64,000 bases of DNA, from NCBI RefSeq assembly GCF_003820355.1, contig NZ_RPOK01000004.1, positions 434,001 through 498,000 of the forward strand. Direction: 5' to 3'. Positions within the stretch are counted from its first letter, which is position 1; the number at the start of each line of letters is the position of its first letter. Under the pieces are notes generated by a model. That model was not told where the DNA came from and did not search any database. It saw only the letters and a list, made by a program, of their open reading frames with translations. This document shows, piece by piece, positions 7,010 to 16,243 of the stretch. The DNA comes from Paralteromonas sediminis. GTDB lineage: Bacteria; Pseudomonadota; Gammaproteobacteria; Enterobacterales; Alteromonadaceae. The position numbers and the translations under genes are program-made.

Positions 7010-9514
7010 ATGTTCGCGAATTATTTCACAATTGCATGGCGCAATATCATCAAAAGGCCGCTTTTTTCTGCCATCAATATTATCGGCTTGGCAATCGGTT
7101 TGATGAGTTGCCTATTAATTATGCTATTCGTCCGCTCAGAAAGCGGTTATGACACCTGGCTGCCTGATAGTGAGCGCATCGCGCGTTTACATACCGCCTA
7201 CACCATGCCAGGCAGACCACCCTTTCTAACGGTGAGAAGTGCCGGCCGCGTGATGCCTGCACTGCGAGACTATCTAACCAATGAAATAGAAGCCGGCGTG
7301 CGATTAGTGTCATGGGGGACCACAATCCTCAAAGACGGACAAGGGTTTTCTGATGGTGTTATTTTTGCTGACCAAGACCTTTTTAATGTGATTGATCTAC
7401 CCTTAGTCCATGGCACATCTGCATCGAGTTTCAATAAGCCCAACGATCTCCTGGTCACTGAAGAGACAGCCATCCGTTATTTTGGACGCACGGATGTAGT
7501 AGGTGAAACATTAACCCTATGTTGTATGGGCGACCAACCGGTAGAACTAGCCATTTCGGGCGTGCTTAAGGATTTACCCGAGAATACCCATTTGAATTTG
7601 AGTTTGCTGGTATACATGGATGTGGCCCTTTTCAGTACCTTCCCAGGCGTTCTTGAAACTTGGAATAGCGTGAATGTATTCAGTTATTTTAAGTTAAGGG
7701 AAGGCATTAGTTTAGCGCAGACTCAGACCAGAATTAATTACTGGCTTAATAATGAAAGTCCTTACGCAGAGCAATTTAAGGAGTTCATGGGCACGGAAAC
7801 CGATATGAAAGTGACGGATGGCGTGAAACTAAAACTGATGGGCATTGAAGATATCTATCTCAAGGCAAGAAAGGATGCGGGCAGTATGGGTGACTTCAAA
7901 ACCCTGGGCGACGAGAAGATGGTATTCACGTTTACCTTGGTCGCCTTTCTAATATTATTGATTGCCTGTATCAACTTCATGAACCTTTCTACCGCTAGAG
8001 CCGGACAACGGGCCAAAGAAGTAGCCATGAGAAAAGTGCTAGGCGCCAGCAGACAAAAAGTGGCCACCCAGTTTTTGTTCGAAGCAACTGCACTGGTGTT
8101 CATATCTATGTTGATAGCATTGGTAGCGGTAGAAATTGCCTTGCCTTACTACAACGAAATACTCAACAAGAGTATTGCCTTTGACTTACTTAAAGATCCT
8201 CAATTACTCGGGGCAATATTTACCATTGTGATTCTTGTAGGGCTGGGCGCGGGTAGTTATCCGGCTTTGGTACTAAGTCGCTATTTGCCAGGGCAAATTC
8301 TCAAAGCCAGTAAAAGTAATGATTCAGAAGGTTCTGCAAAGCTCAGAAGTGCATTGGTTGTCATTCAGTTTGCCGTGTCGATTGGCTTGTTAATTTGCAC
8401 ATCGGTTGTTTATCTTCAAACAAAACACGCCAATGAAATAGACCTTGGCTATAACAAAGACCAAAAGCTGGTTCTTAATATCGGACCGTTGCAGGATAAT
8501 CGGGACAGCCTCAAACAGGAACTAGAAGCCCTACCCGTCATCGACCAGGTCGTGTTTTCATCTGAAGTTCCGTCACAGGACTTTGAGAATAACACTAACT
8601 TTACCCGGCCTGGTGTAGACGGCAATGAGCCGATTAGTGAGCTGCTAAATTATCACAATATGGATTTTGGGTTCTTTGAGACCTATGACGTTGAGCCTGT
8701 AGCTGGCAGATTGTTCGATGAGTCGTATGGCACCGACATATTTGTGCCAGCAACGGAAGAACAAGCCGGTAAAGGCGGCGCAATATTGAATATGTCGGCC
8801 GTGCGAAAACTAGGCTTTGACACCCCCGAACAAGCAATAGGCGTTACCCTTCGTCAACAATTGCGTGAGGGCACTAGCGAAATAACCATCGTGGGTGTAA
8901 TACCGGATATTTACTTCCGTTCGATTAAATTTGATGTCAGGCCCAGTATTTATTTGCTCAACAAAGCGCGCTTGAGAGTCGCCACCATTACCTATTCCAA
9001 TGCAGGGCCCGTTGAAGTGCGTAAAGCCATTGAGGACATATGGACTAAGTTAGCCCCTATGCAACCTATCGACCTTCAGTTCCTCAACGAAATGATAGAG
9101 AGCCAGTATCGTCAGGAAGTGGCACAAATGCGTTTATTCAGTGCGTTTGCGGTACTTGCTGTTATCGTTGCCTGCCTCGGTCTTTATGGGTTAGCGGCGT
9201 TTAGTGCTGAACGTAGAACAAAAGAAATCGGTATTCGCAAGGTGATGGGCGCCAGTGTCAAAGACATTATTATGTTACTCATTTGGCAATTTTCACGGCC
9301 TGTACTGCTTGCCAACGTGTTGGCTTGGCCTGTGGCTGTATGGCTAATGCTGTCATGGCTTGAACAATTCCCACAACGTATAGACTTAGTTATATTGCTG
9401 CCTATTTGCATTTTTGCCGCGGTAGTTTCAGTTCTTATTGCTTGGCTAACCGTTGGTGGAAATGCCGCCAGAGTGGCCGCGGCTAATCCTATTGGTGCAC
9501 TGCGACATGAGTAG
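7010..9514 (+). CDS. MacB-like ABC permease with two FtsX modules
   Basis: The 834-residue permease is about twice the usual FtsX size. It opens with one transmembrane helix ('INIIGLAIGLMSCLLIMLFV') and a periplasmic MacB-PCD domain. Then come an FtsX block ('LVAFLILLIACINFMNLSTARA...RAKEVAMRKVLGAS'), a second membrane/periplasmic pair, and a C-terminal FtsX block ('SAERRTKEIGIRKVMGAS'). Both conserved 'KE(V/I)xxRKVxGAS' coupling motifs are intact, so one chain may supply both halves of the membrane unit (inference). A GAGG ribosome site precedes the ATG. It is the last gene of the operon; no terminator was found before gpmA. Confidence 0.88.
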   Translation: MFANYFTIAWRNIIKRPLFSAINIIGLAIGLMSCLLIMLFVRSESGYDTWLPDSERIARLHTAYTMPGRPPFLTVRSAGRVMPALRDYLTNEIEAGVRLVSWGTTILKDGQGFSDGVIFADQDLFNVIDLPLVHGTSASSFNKPNDLLVTEETAIRYFGRTDVVGETLTLCCMGDQPVELAISGVLKDLPENTHLNLSLLVYMDVALFSTFPGVLETWNSVNVFSYFKLREGISLAQTQTRINYWLNNESPYAEQFKEFMGTETDMKVTDGVKLKLMGIEDIYLKARKDAGSMGDFKTLGDEKMVFTFTLVAFLILLIACINFMNLSTARAGQRAKEVAMRKVLGASRQKVATQFLFEATALVFISMLIALVAVEIALPYYNEILNKSIAFDLLKDPQLLGAIFTIVILVGLGAGSYPALVLSRYLPGQILKASKSNDSEGSAKLRSALVVIQFAVSIGLLICTSVVYLQTKHANEIDLGYNKDQKLVLNIGPLQDNRDSLKQELEALPVIDQVVFSSEVPSQDFENNTNFTRPGVDGNEPISELLNYHNMDFGFFETYDVEPVAGRLFDESYGTDIFVPATEEQAGKGGAILNMSAVRKLGFDTPEQAIGVTLRQQLREGTSEITIVGVIPDIYFRSIKFDVRPSIYLLNKARLRVATITYSNAGPVEVRKAIEDIWTKLAPMQPIDLQFLNEMIESQYRQEVAQMRLFSAFAVLAVIVACLGLYGLAAFSAERRTKEIGIRKVMGASVKDIIMLLIWQFSRPVLLANVLAWPVAVWLMLSWLEQFPQRIDLVILLPICIFAAVVSVLIAWLTVGGNAARVAAANPIGALRHE

Positions 9515-9527
9515 TATTTTCCTGGTA

Positions 9528-9555
9528 TTGGCATAGATTTTTGCGTACGGATAAA
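9528..9555 (+). promoter_or_regulatory. Possible sigma-70 promoter of gpmA
   Basis: TTGGCA (9528-9533) and GATAAA (9550-9555) are 16 bases apart. Transcription would begin near 9562, at or just past an in-frame ATG (9561), which favours the later start at 9603. The 5' leader carries an inverted repeat (GCGTACG 9543-9549, CGTACGC 9580-9586) of unknown meaning. Confidence 0.4.
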
Positions 9556-9602
9556 GCAAAATGCTGAACCAGCTTTTCACGTACGCTCAACTAGGAAATC
9601 AA

Positions 9603-10349
9603 ATGTATAAACTAGTGTTAATTCGACACGGGGAAAGTCAGTGGAACAAAGAGAACCGTTTCACTGGCTGGCATGACGTAAACTTGACCGAAACCGGTAT
9701 TGCGCAAGCGAAGACCGGCGGACAATTAATGAAAGAAGCAGGCTTTGAGTTTGACCTTGCTTTTACTTCAGTATTAACAAGAGCCATCAAGACCCTGAAT
9801 ATCGCCTTAGAAGAAATGGGCCAGTCTTATGTTCAGGTGCAACGTCACTGGCGTTTGAACGAAAGACACTATGGCGCATTAACAGGCTTGGACAAAGCAG
9901 AGACCGCTGCAAAACACGGCGATGAGCAAGTAAAAATTTGGCGTCGCAGTTTTGATACGCCTCCTCCTGCTGTAGACGAGAACAGTGAATACTTCCCAGG
10001 GCATGATCGCCGATACGCACATATCGACGAGGCTATTTTGCCCCGTGCTGAAAGCCTTAAACTGACTATCGACCGAGTGCTTCCTTATTGGCATGATGTT
10101 ATTCGCCCTGCTATCCAAAGTGGCCAACGGGTGATCATTGCTGCGCACGGAAACAGCTTACGCGCACTGGTTAAGTATTTGGACGGCATGAGCAATGAAG
10201 AAGTCCTTGAGCTCAATATTCCTACTGGCGTACCGCTTGTGTATGAACTCGATGAGAATATGCACCCCATCTCTAAACAGTATCTTGGCGACGCAGACGC
10301 GATAAAAGCCATGATGGACGCCGTTGCCAACCAAGGTAAAGCAGGCTAA
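9603..10349 (+). CDS. gpmA: 2,3-bisphosphoglycerate-dependent phosphoglycerate mutase
   Basis: This enzyme interconverts 3- and 2-phosphoglycerate in glycolysis and gluconeogenesis in the cytoplasm. The catalytic 'LIRHGES' (His9), the 'GWHDVNLTE' loop, '[11 protein letters not shown]' and the second catalytic His in '[12 protein letters not shown]' are all present. Length is 248 residues, normal for dPGM. The start at 9603 ([10 protein letters not shown]) has a TAGGA ribosome site and matches the family; the 14-codon upstream extension (ATG 9561) lies at the predicted transcript start. It is a single gene, closed by an intrinsic terminator. Confidence 0.97.
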   Translation: MYKLVLIRHGESQWNKENRFTGWHDVNLTETGIAQAKTGGQLMKEAGFEFDLAFTSVLTRAIKTLNIALEEMGQSYVQVQRHWRLNERHYGALTGLDKAETAAKHGDEQVKIWRRSFDTPPPAVDENSEYFPGHDRRYAHIDEAILPRAESLKLTIDRVLPYWHDVIRPAIQSGQRVIIAAHGNSLRALVKYLDGMSNEEVLELNIPTGVPLVYELDENMHPISKQYLGDADAIKAMMDAVANQGKAG

Positions 10350-10366
10350 ACAACCGTCAATTTTAG

Positions 10367-10386
10367 GCCCCTTACGGGGCTTTTTT
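10367..10386 (+). terminator. Intrinsic terminator of gpmA
   Basis: GCCCC-TTAC-GGGGC followed by six T's. It lies 17 bases after the gpmA stop and just before the 3' end of the convergent oxidoreductase gene. Confidence 0.88.
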
Positions 10387-10388
10387 GC

Positions 10389-11726
10389 TTATCGCTCCCA
10401 TATCTGCTTAAACGCTTCCATGGCGTAGAACGCCTTTAATGCCGGCCGTCTCAAACTGGCCATTGGAAACTTCTTCAGCGGTGACTGCCAATAAGGCAAT
10501 TGAGGGAGCATGTTAGGTTCAAGCAACAACTGTGACAATCGTTTACCCGCATGAACAGAAAACGCAAGGCCAGCACCACAATAGCCAGCTGAATAAAGGG
10601 TATGGGTTGATGTGTCATGGTAAAGCCTTGGGTAGTCGTCTAGGGAAACAGCCACCCAACCACTCCAAAATTGTGTGATATCTACGTCTTTGAGTGTGGG
10701 AAATGTTCTGAATAGGCCTTTCATCAACGCTTTCCGGGACTCTCCTGTATCGGCATCTTTGCCATAGATAGCACCGCGCCCACCAAAAAGCAGCCGATTA
10801 TCGGGTAGCAAGCGATAGTAATATTTCAGGGAACGTGTATCCATCACCATTAATCCGGGCTTAATCCCCAGTGCACTCAATTGTGCAGCATCAAGCGGTT
10901 CAGTAACCAGAATACTGGAAATCACGGGAAACGTTCGGTCTTGCAACACAGTGAATAAGGTTTTTGGCGTATACGCATTGGTAGCAATGACCAGATGCTT
11001 GGCCTTAACAAAACCTTTTTCGGTATGCAGATGGTGGAAGCTACCATCAAAGTGACTCTCGCGAACCGGGCTATTGCCAAAAATGGTTACCCCTGCTTGT
11101 GCCGTTTTTTCTGCTAATCCCCGAGCGAATAGCCATGGATTTATGGCAAACGCTTGAGGGTAATAGATACCACCATGGTGTTTAACGCCTGCCAAATAGT
11201 CCTGCTGCACTTGTTGTTGAGTTAGTGGAACAATGGAATCTCCATAATCCTGTGACAACATTGTCGCTTGCTGATGAAGCGTTGCGGTCAGCTCAGGCTT
11301 ATGTGCTAGCTTTAAATAGCCGCCCTCAATTTTGTCACACTCGATACCGCTATCGATAAAATCGCTTACTGTCTCAATAGAGGCTAGGTATTCCGCGTAC
11401 ACTGCCTGGCTAACCGGCTTTCCCCAATTCTTCGCCATCTGCGCGGTACTTAAACGGCCGGTACCCGGTAACACAAAACCGCCATTGCGTCCGCTACATC
11501 CCCAGCCTGGCTGATTTGCCTCTAGGACACAGCATGACAGCTCACTGGACTGCTCTATGTGATACGCCGTTGACAGGCCGGTATAACCGCCACCAACCAC
11601 TGCAACATCAACCTCGATACGCCTATTGTTCTCTGGATAATTAGGTGGTGCATACCCCTTTGCCCAATGGCTTTCTGGTGATGAAAACGTGGAAGGCGCG
11701 CTACTGTCAACGAGCGGGTCGTACAT
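10389..11726 (-). CDS. FAD-dependent amine/amino-acid oxidoreductase (DAO, PuuB/OrdL-like)
   Basis: The 445-residue flavoprotein has an N-terminal FAD-binding Rossmann motif 'DVAVVGGGYTGLSTAYHIE', 'GCSGRNGGFV' typical of the PuuB/OrdL branch, and a C-terminal 'YSAGYCGAGLAFSVHAGK' cofactor segment. Relatives oxidise gamma-glutamylputrescine or other amines with O2. The exact substrate here is open, and no other puu genes are present. I start at ATG 11726, two bases after the GNAT stop; the frame extends 14 codons into the GNAT gene. It is the last gene of a four-gene operon (CPBP protease, ACC deaminase-like, GNAT, this gene). Confidence 0.82.
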   Translation of the reverse strand: MYDPLVDSSAPSTFSSPESHWAKGYAPPNYPENNRRIEVDVAVVGGGYTGLSTAYHIEQSSELSCCVLEANQPGWGCSGRNGGFVLPGTGRLSTAQMAKNWGKPVSQAVYAEYLASIETVSDFIDSGIECDKIEGGYLKLAHKPELTATLHQQATMLSQDYGDSIVPLTQQQVQQDYLAGVKHHGGIYYPQAFAINPWLFARGLAEKTAQAGVTIFGNSPVRESHFDGSFHHLHTEKGFVKAKHLVIATNAYTPKTLFTVLQDRTFPVISSILVTEPLDAAQLSALGIKPGLMVMDTRSLKYYYRLLPDNRLLFGGRGAIYGKDADTGESRKALMKGLFRTFPTLKDVDITQFWSGWVAVSLDDYPRLYHDTSTHTLYSAGYCGAGLAFSVHAGKRLSQLLLEPNMLPQLPYWQSPLKKFPMASLRRPALKAFYAMEAFKQIWER

Positions 11727-11728
11727 GG

Positions 11729-12292
11729 TTAGAACGCCAACAACATTTCTGCACCCGTACAGGTACATAAGTCATCACACACCGGGCAAGCATAATTGTC
11801 TTCGAAACACAGGTGTTGCCACTTATTTGGGTGCATTTTTATGACAACACCACCGCAGGCACTGAAATACCCATACGCAGAATTGTTAGGGCTAGCCATC
11901 CATATATGGGCAAGTCCTGCCAACGCACCTTGCATTTGGGCAGACGCTATCGACTTTCTCAACAGTGTTGAACCTACGCCCTGCCCCCTGACTGACTCGT
12001 CAACAGTATTGCATTTAAAATAGCACACACGACTAGCGTCAACCGGCCATTTATCTGGCGAGCACCACTTGTCAGGGTGCCATTGAGATGCTGCGTTGGT
12101 CAGACGGAAACCAACCAGTTTCCCGTCCTTATTCAACGCAACCCAGCTAGCATTGATATTGTCTTGCCAACTGCGCTCATACAGATTGTTTATACTGTTG
12201 ATATCGAGGTAATTATCACCATGAACCAGATTACCTAACGCAAGGATTTCGGAAAAGTGCTCGGGAGCAAGCTCGTGATAGGATATAGACAT
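11729..12292 (-). CDS. GNAT-family N-acetyltransferase with Cys-rich tail
   Basis: The 187-residue protein has the acetyl-CoA binding motif A 'VRGQGVGSTLLRKSI' and the later GNAT beta-strands ('GLAHIWMASPNNSAYGYF'). The last 30 residues are unusual: five cysteines lie within 17 residues ('CPVCDDLCTC'), a pattern that could bind Zn or an Fe-S cluster. Target substrate is unknown. The start MSISYHELAPEHF was preferred over a frame opening 13 codons earlier; neither has a clear ribosome site. It lies between the ACC deaminase-like gene and the oxidoreductase gene with almost no gap to the latter. Confidence 0.75.
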   Translation of the reverse strand: MSISYHELAPEHFSEILALGNLVHGDNYLDINSINNLYERSWQDNINASWVALNKDGKLVGFRLTNAASQWHPDKWCSPDKWPVDASRVCYFKCNTVDESVRGQGVGSTLLRKSIASAQMQGALAGLAHIWMASPNNSAYGYFSACGGVVIKMHPNKWQHLCFEDNYACPVCDDLCTCTGAEMLLAF

Positions 12293-12393
12293 GATAGTGA
12301 AACGATAAAAGCGAAAACTGTCGCTTACCATACCACTGACAGTCTGGGCTGCCTATCCCTATCACGGGAGAGGTCTCTATAATAGGGCTAGAT

Positions 12394-13395
12394 TTAAAAG
12401 TATTGCTGGTACCCAAACATGCCGCTTATGCCACCGGTATGCAGAAACACACTTGTATCGCCCAATAACCCCTGGTCGTCATTTTCGTTTAATGCTAAAA
12501 ATGCCTGGAACGCTTTTCCTGTATAGCATGGATCAAATAGTATCCCTTCTTCGCGCATGCCTGTTCTTATCGCGGCCAATGTGCCTTCATTAGGCAAACC
12601 ATAGCCATCGCCAATAAATGCGTCACTAATCCATATCTTCTCGTGCCAATTAATTGCGGGTAGCTGCAGCATATCGGCAGTTTGCTCGCACAACTGAAGA
12701 ACAGCATGAAACAAGGTTTCTTTTAAATTAAGTACACTTATTCCCACGACTTTAGTGTCTAGCCCAGCCAATACCATGCCCACAATCAACCCTGCCTGAG
12801 TACCGGCACTACCCGAAGCGTGCACCAGTGAAGTGGGTTGAATTGAGATGCTACTGGCTTGGTCAGCCAACTCTAAGGCGGCTCTCACATAACCCAGCGC
12901 ACCTAAAGCGCTCGATCCGCCCATCACTATTTCATAAGGCTTGAACCCCATTTCATTTTCTATTTGAGCCGCATACAGGGCAATATTCTCATTAGTTGAA
13001 GAGCCAGCTGGAAATCGCTGAACGGCGGCTTGCGCCAGATTATCAAGCACCAAGTTTGCACCATTTTCATAGTGCTCTCCCTGTATGGGTACACTTTGTG
13101 ATAGCGCCAGATAGGTTTTCAAGCCGAACCGTTGTGCACACAGTGCGGTAGCAGAGGCATGATTAGATTGCAGCGCGCCACCGGTAATCACAGCTTTGGC
13201 ATTAGAGGCTATCGCGTCCTGCAACAAATACTCCAACTTTCTGACCTTATTTCCCCCTGCAGCCACACCGTTTAAATCGTCTCGCTTGACCCACAGCTGT
13301 CTGCTAAAGCGCCCACTCAACATTTCCATTTGATTAAAAGGGGTGGGTTGTTTGATGAGCAGACATCGTTGGATGTTTAAGAAACGCGATAACAT
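12394..13395 (-). CDS. PLP-dependent ACC deaminase / D-cysteine desulfhydrase family enzyme
   Basis: The 333-residue protein is a fold-type II PLP enzyme. 'LWVKRDDLNGVAAGGNKVRKLEYLL' carries the cofactor lysine, and 'GGALQSNHASATA' binds the phosphate and substrate. 'VHASGSAGTQAGLIVG' is the glycine-rich phosphate loop. The family contains ACC deaminases, D-cysteine desulfhydrases and L-cysteate lyases, which cannot be told apart from these motifs. Its ATG directly abuts the stop of the upstream CPBP gene (TAAATG), with GGAGAG inside that gene as ribosome site. GNAT and FAD oxidoreductase genes follow, suggesting small-amine or amino-acid metabolism. Confidence 0.85.
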   Translation of the reverse strand: MLSRFLNIQRCLLIKQPTPFNQMEMLSGRFSRQLWVKRDDLNGVAAGGNKVRKLEYLLQDAIASNAKAVITGGALQSNHASATALCAQRFGLKTYLALSQSVPIQGEHYENGANLVLDNLAQAAVQRFPAGSSTNENIALYAAQIENEMGFKPYEIVMGGSSALGALGYVRAALELADQASSISIQPTSLVHASGSAGTQAGLIVGMVLAGLDTKVVGISVLNLKETLFHAVLQLCEQTADMLQLPAINWHEKIWISDAFIGDGYGLPNEGTLAAIRTGMREEGILFDPCYTGKAFQAFLALNENDDQGLLGDTSVFLHTGGISGMFGYQQYF

Positions 13396-14202
13396 TTATC
13401 TCTCCAGCTTGTATTTTTTTGCTTTATAAAGCCTATATTCCAGTATCAAAATAGCACCCACTAATAAAACGAACTGCATGGTTAGTCCTACGCTTTCTAT
13501 TTGCTGCACTTCTTGCTGTACGAGCACCTCTGCATCAAAACGCCACATTGGGTCTACATACCTATTCATACCTACGATGGCTTGAGAAAAATTCGCTGCT
13601 ACATGTATACCCAGCGGGACTGCCACACTGTTCGACAAAAATGCGGCAACGCCAAAAACCACCCCCCAAATACCAGGTCCAAGCAGAACGCTATACAGGC
13701 TGGTGTTTTCGTTGTAATGATAAAGCGCAAAAGCGATAGCCGTCAGTAAAATGACAATACGAATATTGAGCTTTTTTGTCATTTGAAAGAATGCATACCC
13801 CCTAAAAAGAATTTCTTCCATCAGCGCAAGCGGAACAATAATGAAGGAGGCGAGGATAAACATTGCAAAAGATTGCTCATTTACGAAGGTCAATACTAAG
13901 TCTGTCGTTGTAAAAAGCGCGACAAGCATACTGCCCGCGATGCATGTGCCAATGGTGAAACCAACAACAAATCGCTTAAAGGTACCCCGATTTGGGTACA
14001 AATTGACTGATGACAGTGTGTTACCGTCGCGCTGAACAAAGTATCTTGATAAGCCAAGTAACAACAAACACATCACTACGCCAGACGTTAAAGCAGGAAA
14101 TGGCACCGTCGGTATGGGAAGGTGCCGCATAACGGCAAACAAGCCGATTCCCAAAATTAACAAAGATACGGCGGATATAAGTGGCTTCAAGTCATTGTTC
14201 AT
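13396..14202 (-). CDS. CPBP (CAAX protease/bacteriocin-processing) family membrane protease
   Basis: The 268-residue protein has about eight hydrophobic helices and the ABI/CPBP motifs: 'MEEILFRGYAFFQ' (EExxxR), 'FALYHY' and 'GIHVAANF'. The catalytic Glu pair, Arg and His residues are present, so it should be an active intramembrane glutamic endopeptidase. Bacterial relatives process peptides or give self-immunity; the substrate here is unknown. It is the first gene of the four-gene operon ending at 10389. The link to the amine enzymes downstream is not understood. Confidence 0.82.
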   Translation of the reverse strand: MNNDLKPLISAVSLLILGIGLFAVMRHLPIPTVPFPALTSGVVMCLLLLGLSRYFVQRDGNTLSSVNLYPNRGTFKRFVVGFTIGTCIAGSMLVALFTTTDLVLTFVNEQSFAMFILASFIIVPLALMEEILFRGYAFFQMTKKLNIRIVILLTAIAFALYHYNENTSLYSVLLGPGIWGVVFGVAAFLSNSVAVPLGIHVAANFSQAIVGMNRYVDPMWRFDAEVLVQQEVQQIESVGLTMQFVLLVGAILILEYRLYKAKKYKLER

Positions 14203-14291
14203 GTTTGTAGTCTCTATGGTTTATTCAGCCACCATTTTGAGCATGTTTATGCGCTGTATCGTCCCAAGTTATAAAATGACACCCTAAAAAG

Positions 14292-15419
14292 CTAAACTCT
14301 CTGCTTTTTTCGATAATCTAGTGGCGTTTGTCCCTCAAACTTTTTGAAAATTCTATTAAAGGTGGTTTTTGAGTTAAATCCACATTCATGGGCAATAGCT
14401 AGAAAGGTATCATCACGGTGTTGAGGATCTGAAAGTAGGCGTTTCACTGCCTCAACACGATAATGATTAATGCATTCGGAAAAGGACTTTCCCAACCCTT
14501 CATTAATAATCCTTGAAACGAGATTTGGATGTAAATCTAAGGTCACAGCCAACGATTTGAGCGATAGCTCGGGGTCAAGATATAAGCGATTTTTCTCCAG
14601 AGTCTCTTTCAGCCAATCGGCTTGATTTGCTATCTCACTATCAATGTTGACCTCTGCTGACTCTGAGACTGGCACATTTGCGTCGGGAAAAATAATATCT
14701 GGTTTTGAGTAAGCTTCGAAACACAACCAGATTGAAATGCCTGCCAACGTTAAATGAAAGGGATAATAATCTTTGAAGGTGAGTTGATAGTCGTAAAAAA
14801 AATAGTCGCCCACAAGGAAAACAAAATAAATCAGGAAAAGGGTAAAGAATGTGGGCAGTAATCTTTTTAACCAATTCAACTGATAGCGATGATGATGACT
14901 GTAGTTATTCTCAACCCAGCAATCGTAATGTTGAATGAGTTTCCAAGAATAAAAGCTATAAATGACCACTGACATCACCGCCAGAATACTAATAACAGGA
15001 TCGACCATTTGGAATAATTGTGTTTGAAAATAGGCCTTGTGTTGAGGCAATCCAATGAAGACTTGGCTCAAAAACATAAGCACTTCAACTGTAACGGGAA
15101 TAAAATGAGGCCACACCCGTCTTTTGTCGGTGATGTCGGAATGAGTAATTGCGTGAACATAAAAATAGAGACAAGGTCCAATAGCAAGCGTGTACTTGAA
15201 AGGGATCCAAATTATCCCAGCCGCATAGCGGTATAAGTTAACCTCTAGCAACAGAATTGATACGTTCCAAAATGCGACCATAAACACAAGCGCGGCTAAA
15301 AACCGATCAGCGCTTTTTTGCGTGTGTGAACTCAACAACAAAAGCAAGCCAAACGATAATGCAATAATTACAGTAATCGAAATAAGCAGTGTAAATGTGT
15401 TAAAACTGAGCGTAATCAA
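14292..15419 (-). CDS. Membrane-bound AraC-family transcriptional regulator
   Basis: The 375-residue protein has six or seven N-terminal hydrophobic helices (about residues 5-240) followed by a C-terminal AraC/XylS DNA-binding domain (about 275-370: 'LSLKSLAVTLDLHPNLVSRIINEGLGKSFSECINHYR', 'IAHECGFNSKTTFNRIFKKFEGQTPLDYR'). It is therefore a one-component regulator that may sense signals at the membrane. The start is TTG at 15419 and overlaps the stop of the binding-protein gene (TTGA). No ATG occurs in the first 46 codons, so TTG is likely real. It is the last gene of the kinase / binding protein / regulator group. Confidence 0.82.
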   Translation of the reverse strand: MITLSFNTFTLLISITVIIALSFGLLLLLSSHTQKSADRFLAALVFMVAFWNVSILLLEVNLYRYAAGIIWIPFKYTLAIGPCLYFYVHAITHSDITDKRRVWPHFIPVTVEVLMFLSQVFIGLPQHKAYFQTQLFQMVDPVISILAVMSVVIYSFYSWKLIQHYDCWVENNYSHHHRYQLNWLKRLLPTFFTLFLIYFVFLVGDYFFYDYQLTFKDYYPFHLTLAGISIWLCFEAYSKPDIIFPDANVPVSESAEVNIDSEIANQADWLKETLEKNRLYLDPELSLKSLAVTLDLHPNLVSRIINEGLGKSFSECINHYRVEAVKRLLSDPQHRDDTFLAIAHECGFNSKTTFNRIFKKFEGQTPLDYRKKQRV

Positions 15420-16213
15420 GACTTGCTTGCTTTGAGACGAGCTAGCCAGTGATGGTATTGCGTTTCATCAAATTCATAATCTAGAAACAGCTGTTTTACG
15501 TCTTGTTCTTGTGCAAGTGCCATTAGCGCTTGATTAATACGTGCTAGCAAGGCAACCGATGCGCTGTTAGTGGTGTCAGTCAATGCGTGAATAGTATTGA
15601 ATTGATAAAGGTTTCCCACGCGTTTCATACAGCCTCTTTGCCGGCTGCTATCAATAAACAGACAGTAATAATTAATAATACTCTCGCCAAAGAATAAGTA
15701 ATCTATTCGTTGCTGCTGCAGCATTCTATACAACTGCTGCCGTTTAACCGATGCGTAGATATTCTTAAACCCCATTTCCAGCGCCATGGTCTCTTGCAAT
15801 GATTTTGCGGAAACCCCCACAATACTGCTTTCAAAGTCTATATCGTTGAGGGTTGATGCAGAGTGATTATGTCGGGTAAACAATCCAGAGCCTTCTGACA
15901 GTAATGGCAACGTAAATGTTGCCCACTTACTGCGCTCTGCTGTTTTAAATGCAGCAAAAACTAAATCGACTTTATGTGCTTTCACCCTGTTCATCGACGC
16001 TTTCCACGACGATTCTTCTGGAAGAAGTTTGATCTCAGCGTGTTCTGCTGCAACCTCCAACAAGCGCCAAGACAAGCCATATGCATCTGATGCAATAACA
16101 TAACGTTCGTGATCTTCAAACACACTGATGGTGACTGTCTCTTCACCCTTCACTGAATGCACAAAAAACATCAGTGTCAGTAACAAGATTAAATGCTTTA
16201 TTCCGTTGTGCAC
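15416..16213 (-). CDS. Periplasmic solute-binding-like protein (PBP2 superfamily), orphan
   Basis: The 265-residue secreted protein has a signal peptide ('HLILLLTLMFFVHSVKGEE') and the two-lobed amino-acid-binding-protein (SBP_bac_3-like) pattern, with 'SWRLLEVAAEHAEIKLLPEESSWKASMNRVKAHKVDLVFAAF' in lobe 1. The start is GTG with a strong AGAGGA site. No ABC permease or ATPase is nearby. Instead it lies between a YfiR-domain kinase and a membrane AraC regulator. A sensory role, presenting a ligand to one of them, is a reasonable inference, but there is no direct proof. Confidence 0.75.
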   Translation of the reverse strand: MHNGIKHLILLLTLMFFVHSVKGEETVTISVFEDHERYVIASDAYGLSWRLLEVAAEHAEIKLLPEESSWKASMNRVKAHKVDLVFAAFKTAERSKWATFTLPLLSEGSGLFTRHNHSASTLNDIDFESSIVGVSAKSLQETMALEMGFKNIYASVKRQQLYRMLQQQRIDYLFFGESIINYYCLFIDSSRQRGCMKRVGNLYQFNTIHALTDTTNSASVALLARINQALMALAQEQDVKQLFLDYEFDETQYHHWLARLKASKS

Positions 16214-16243
16214 ACTGTCCTCTTCAAGTCATCAAAAGGCCAA

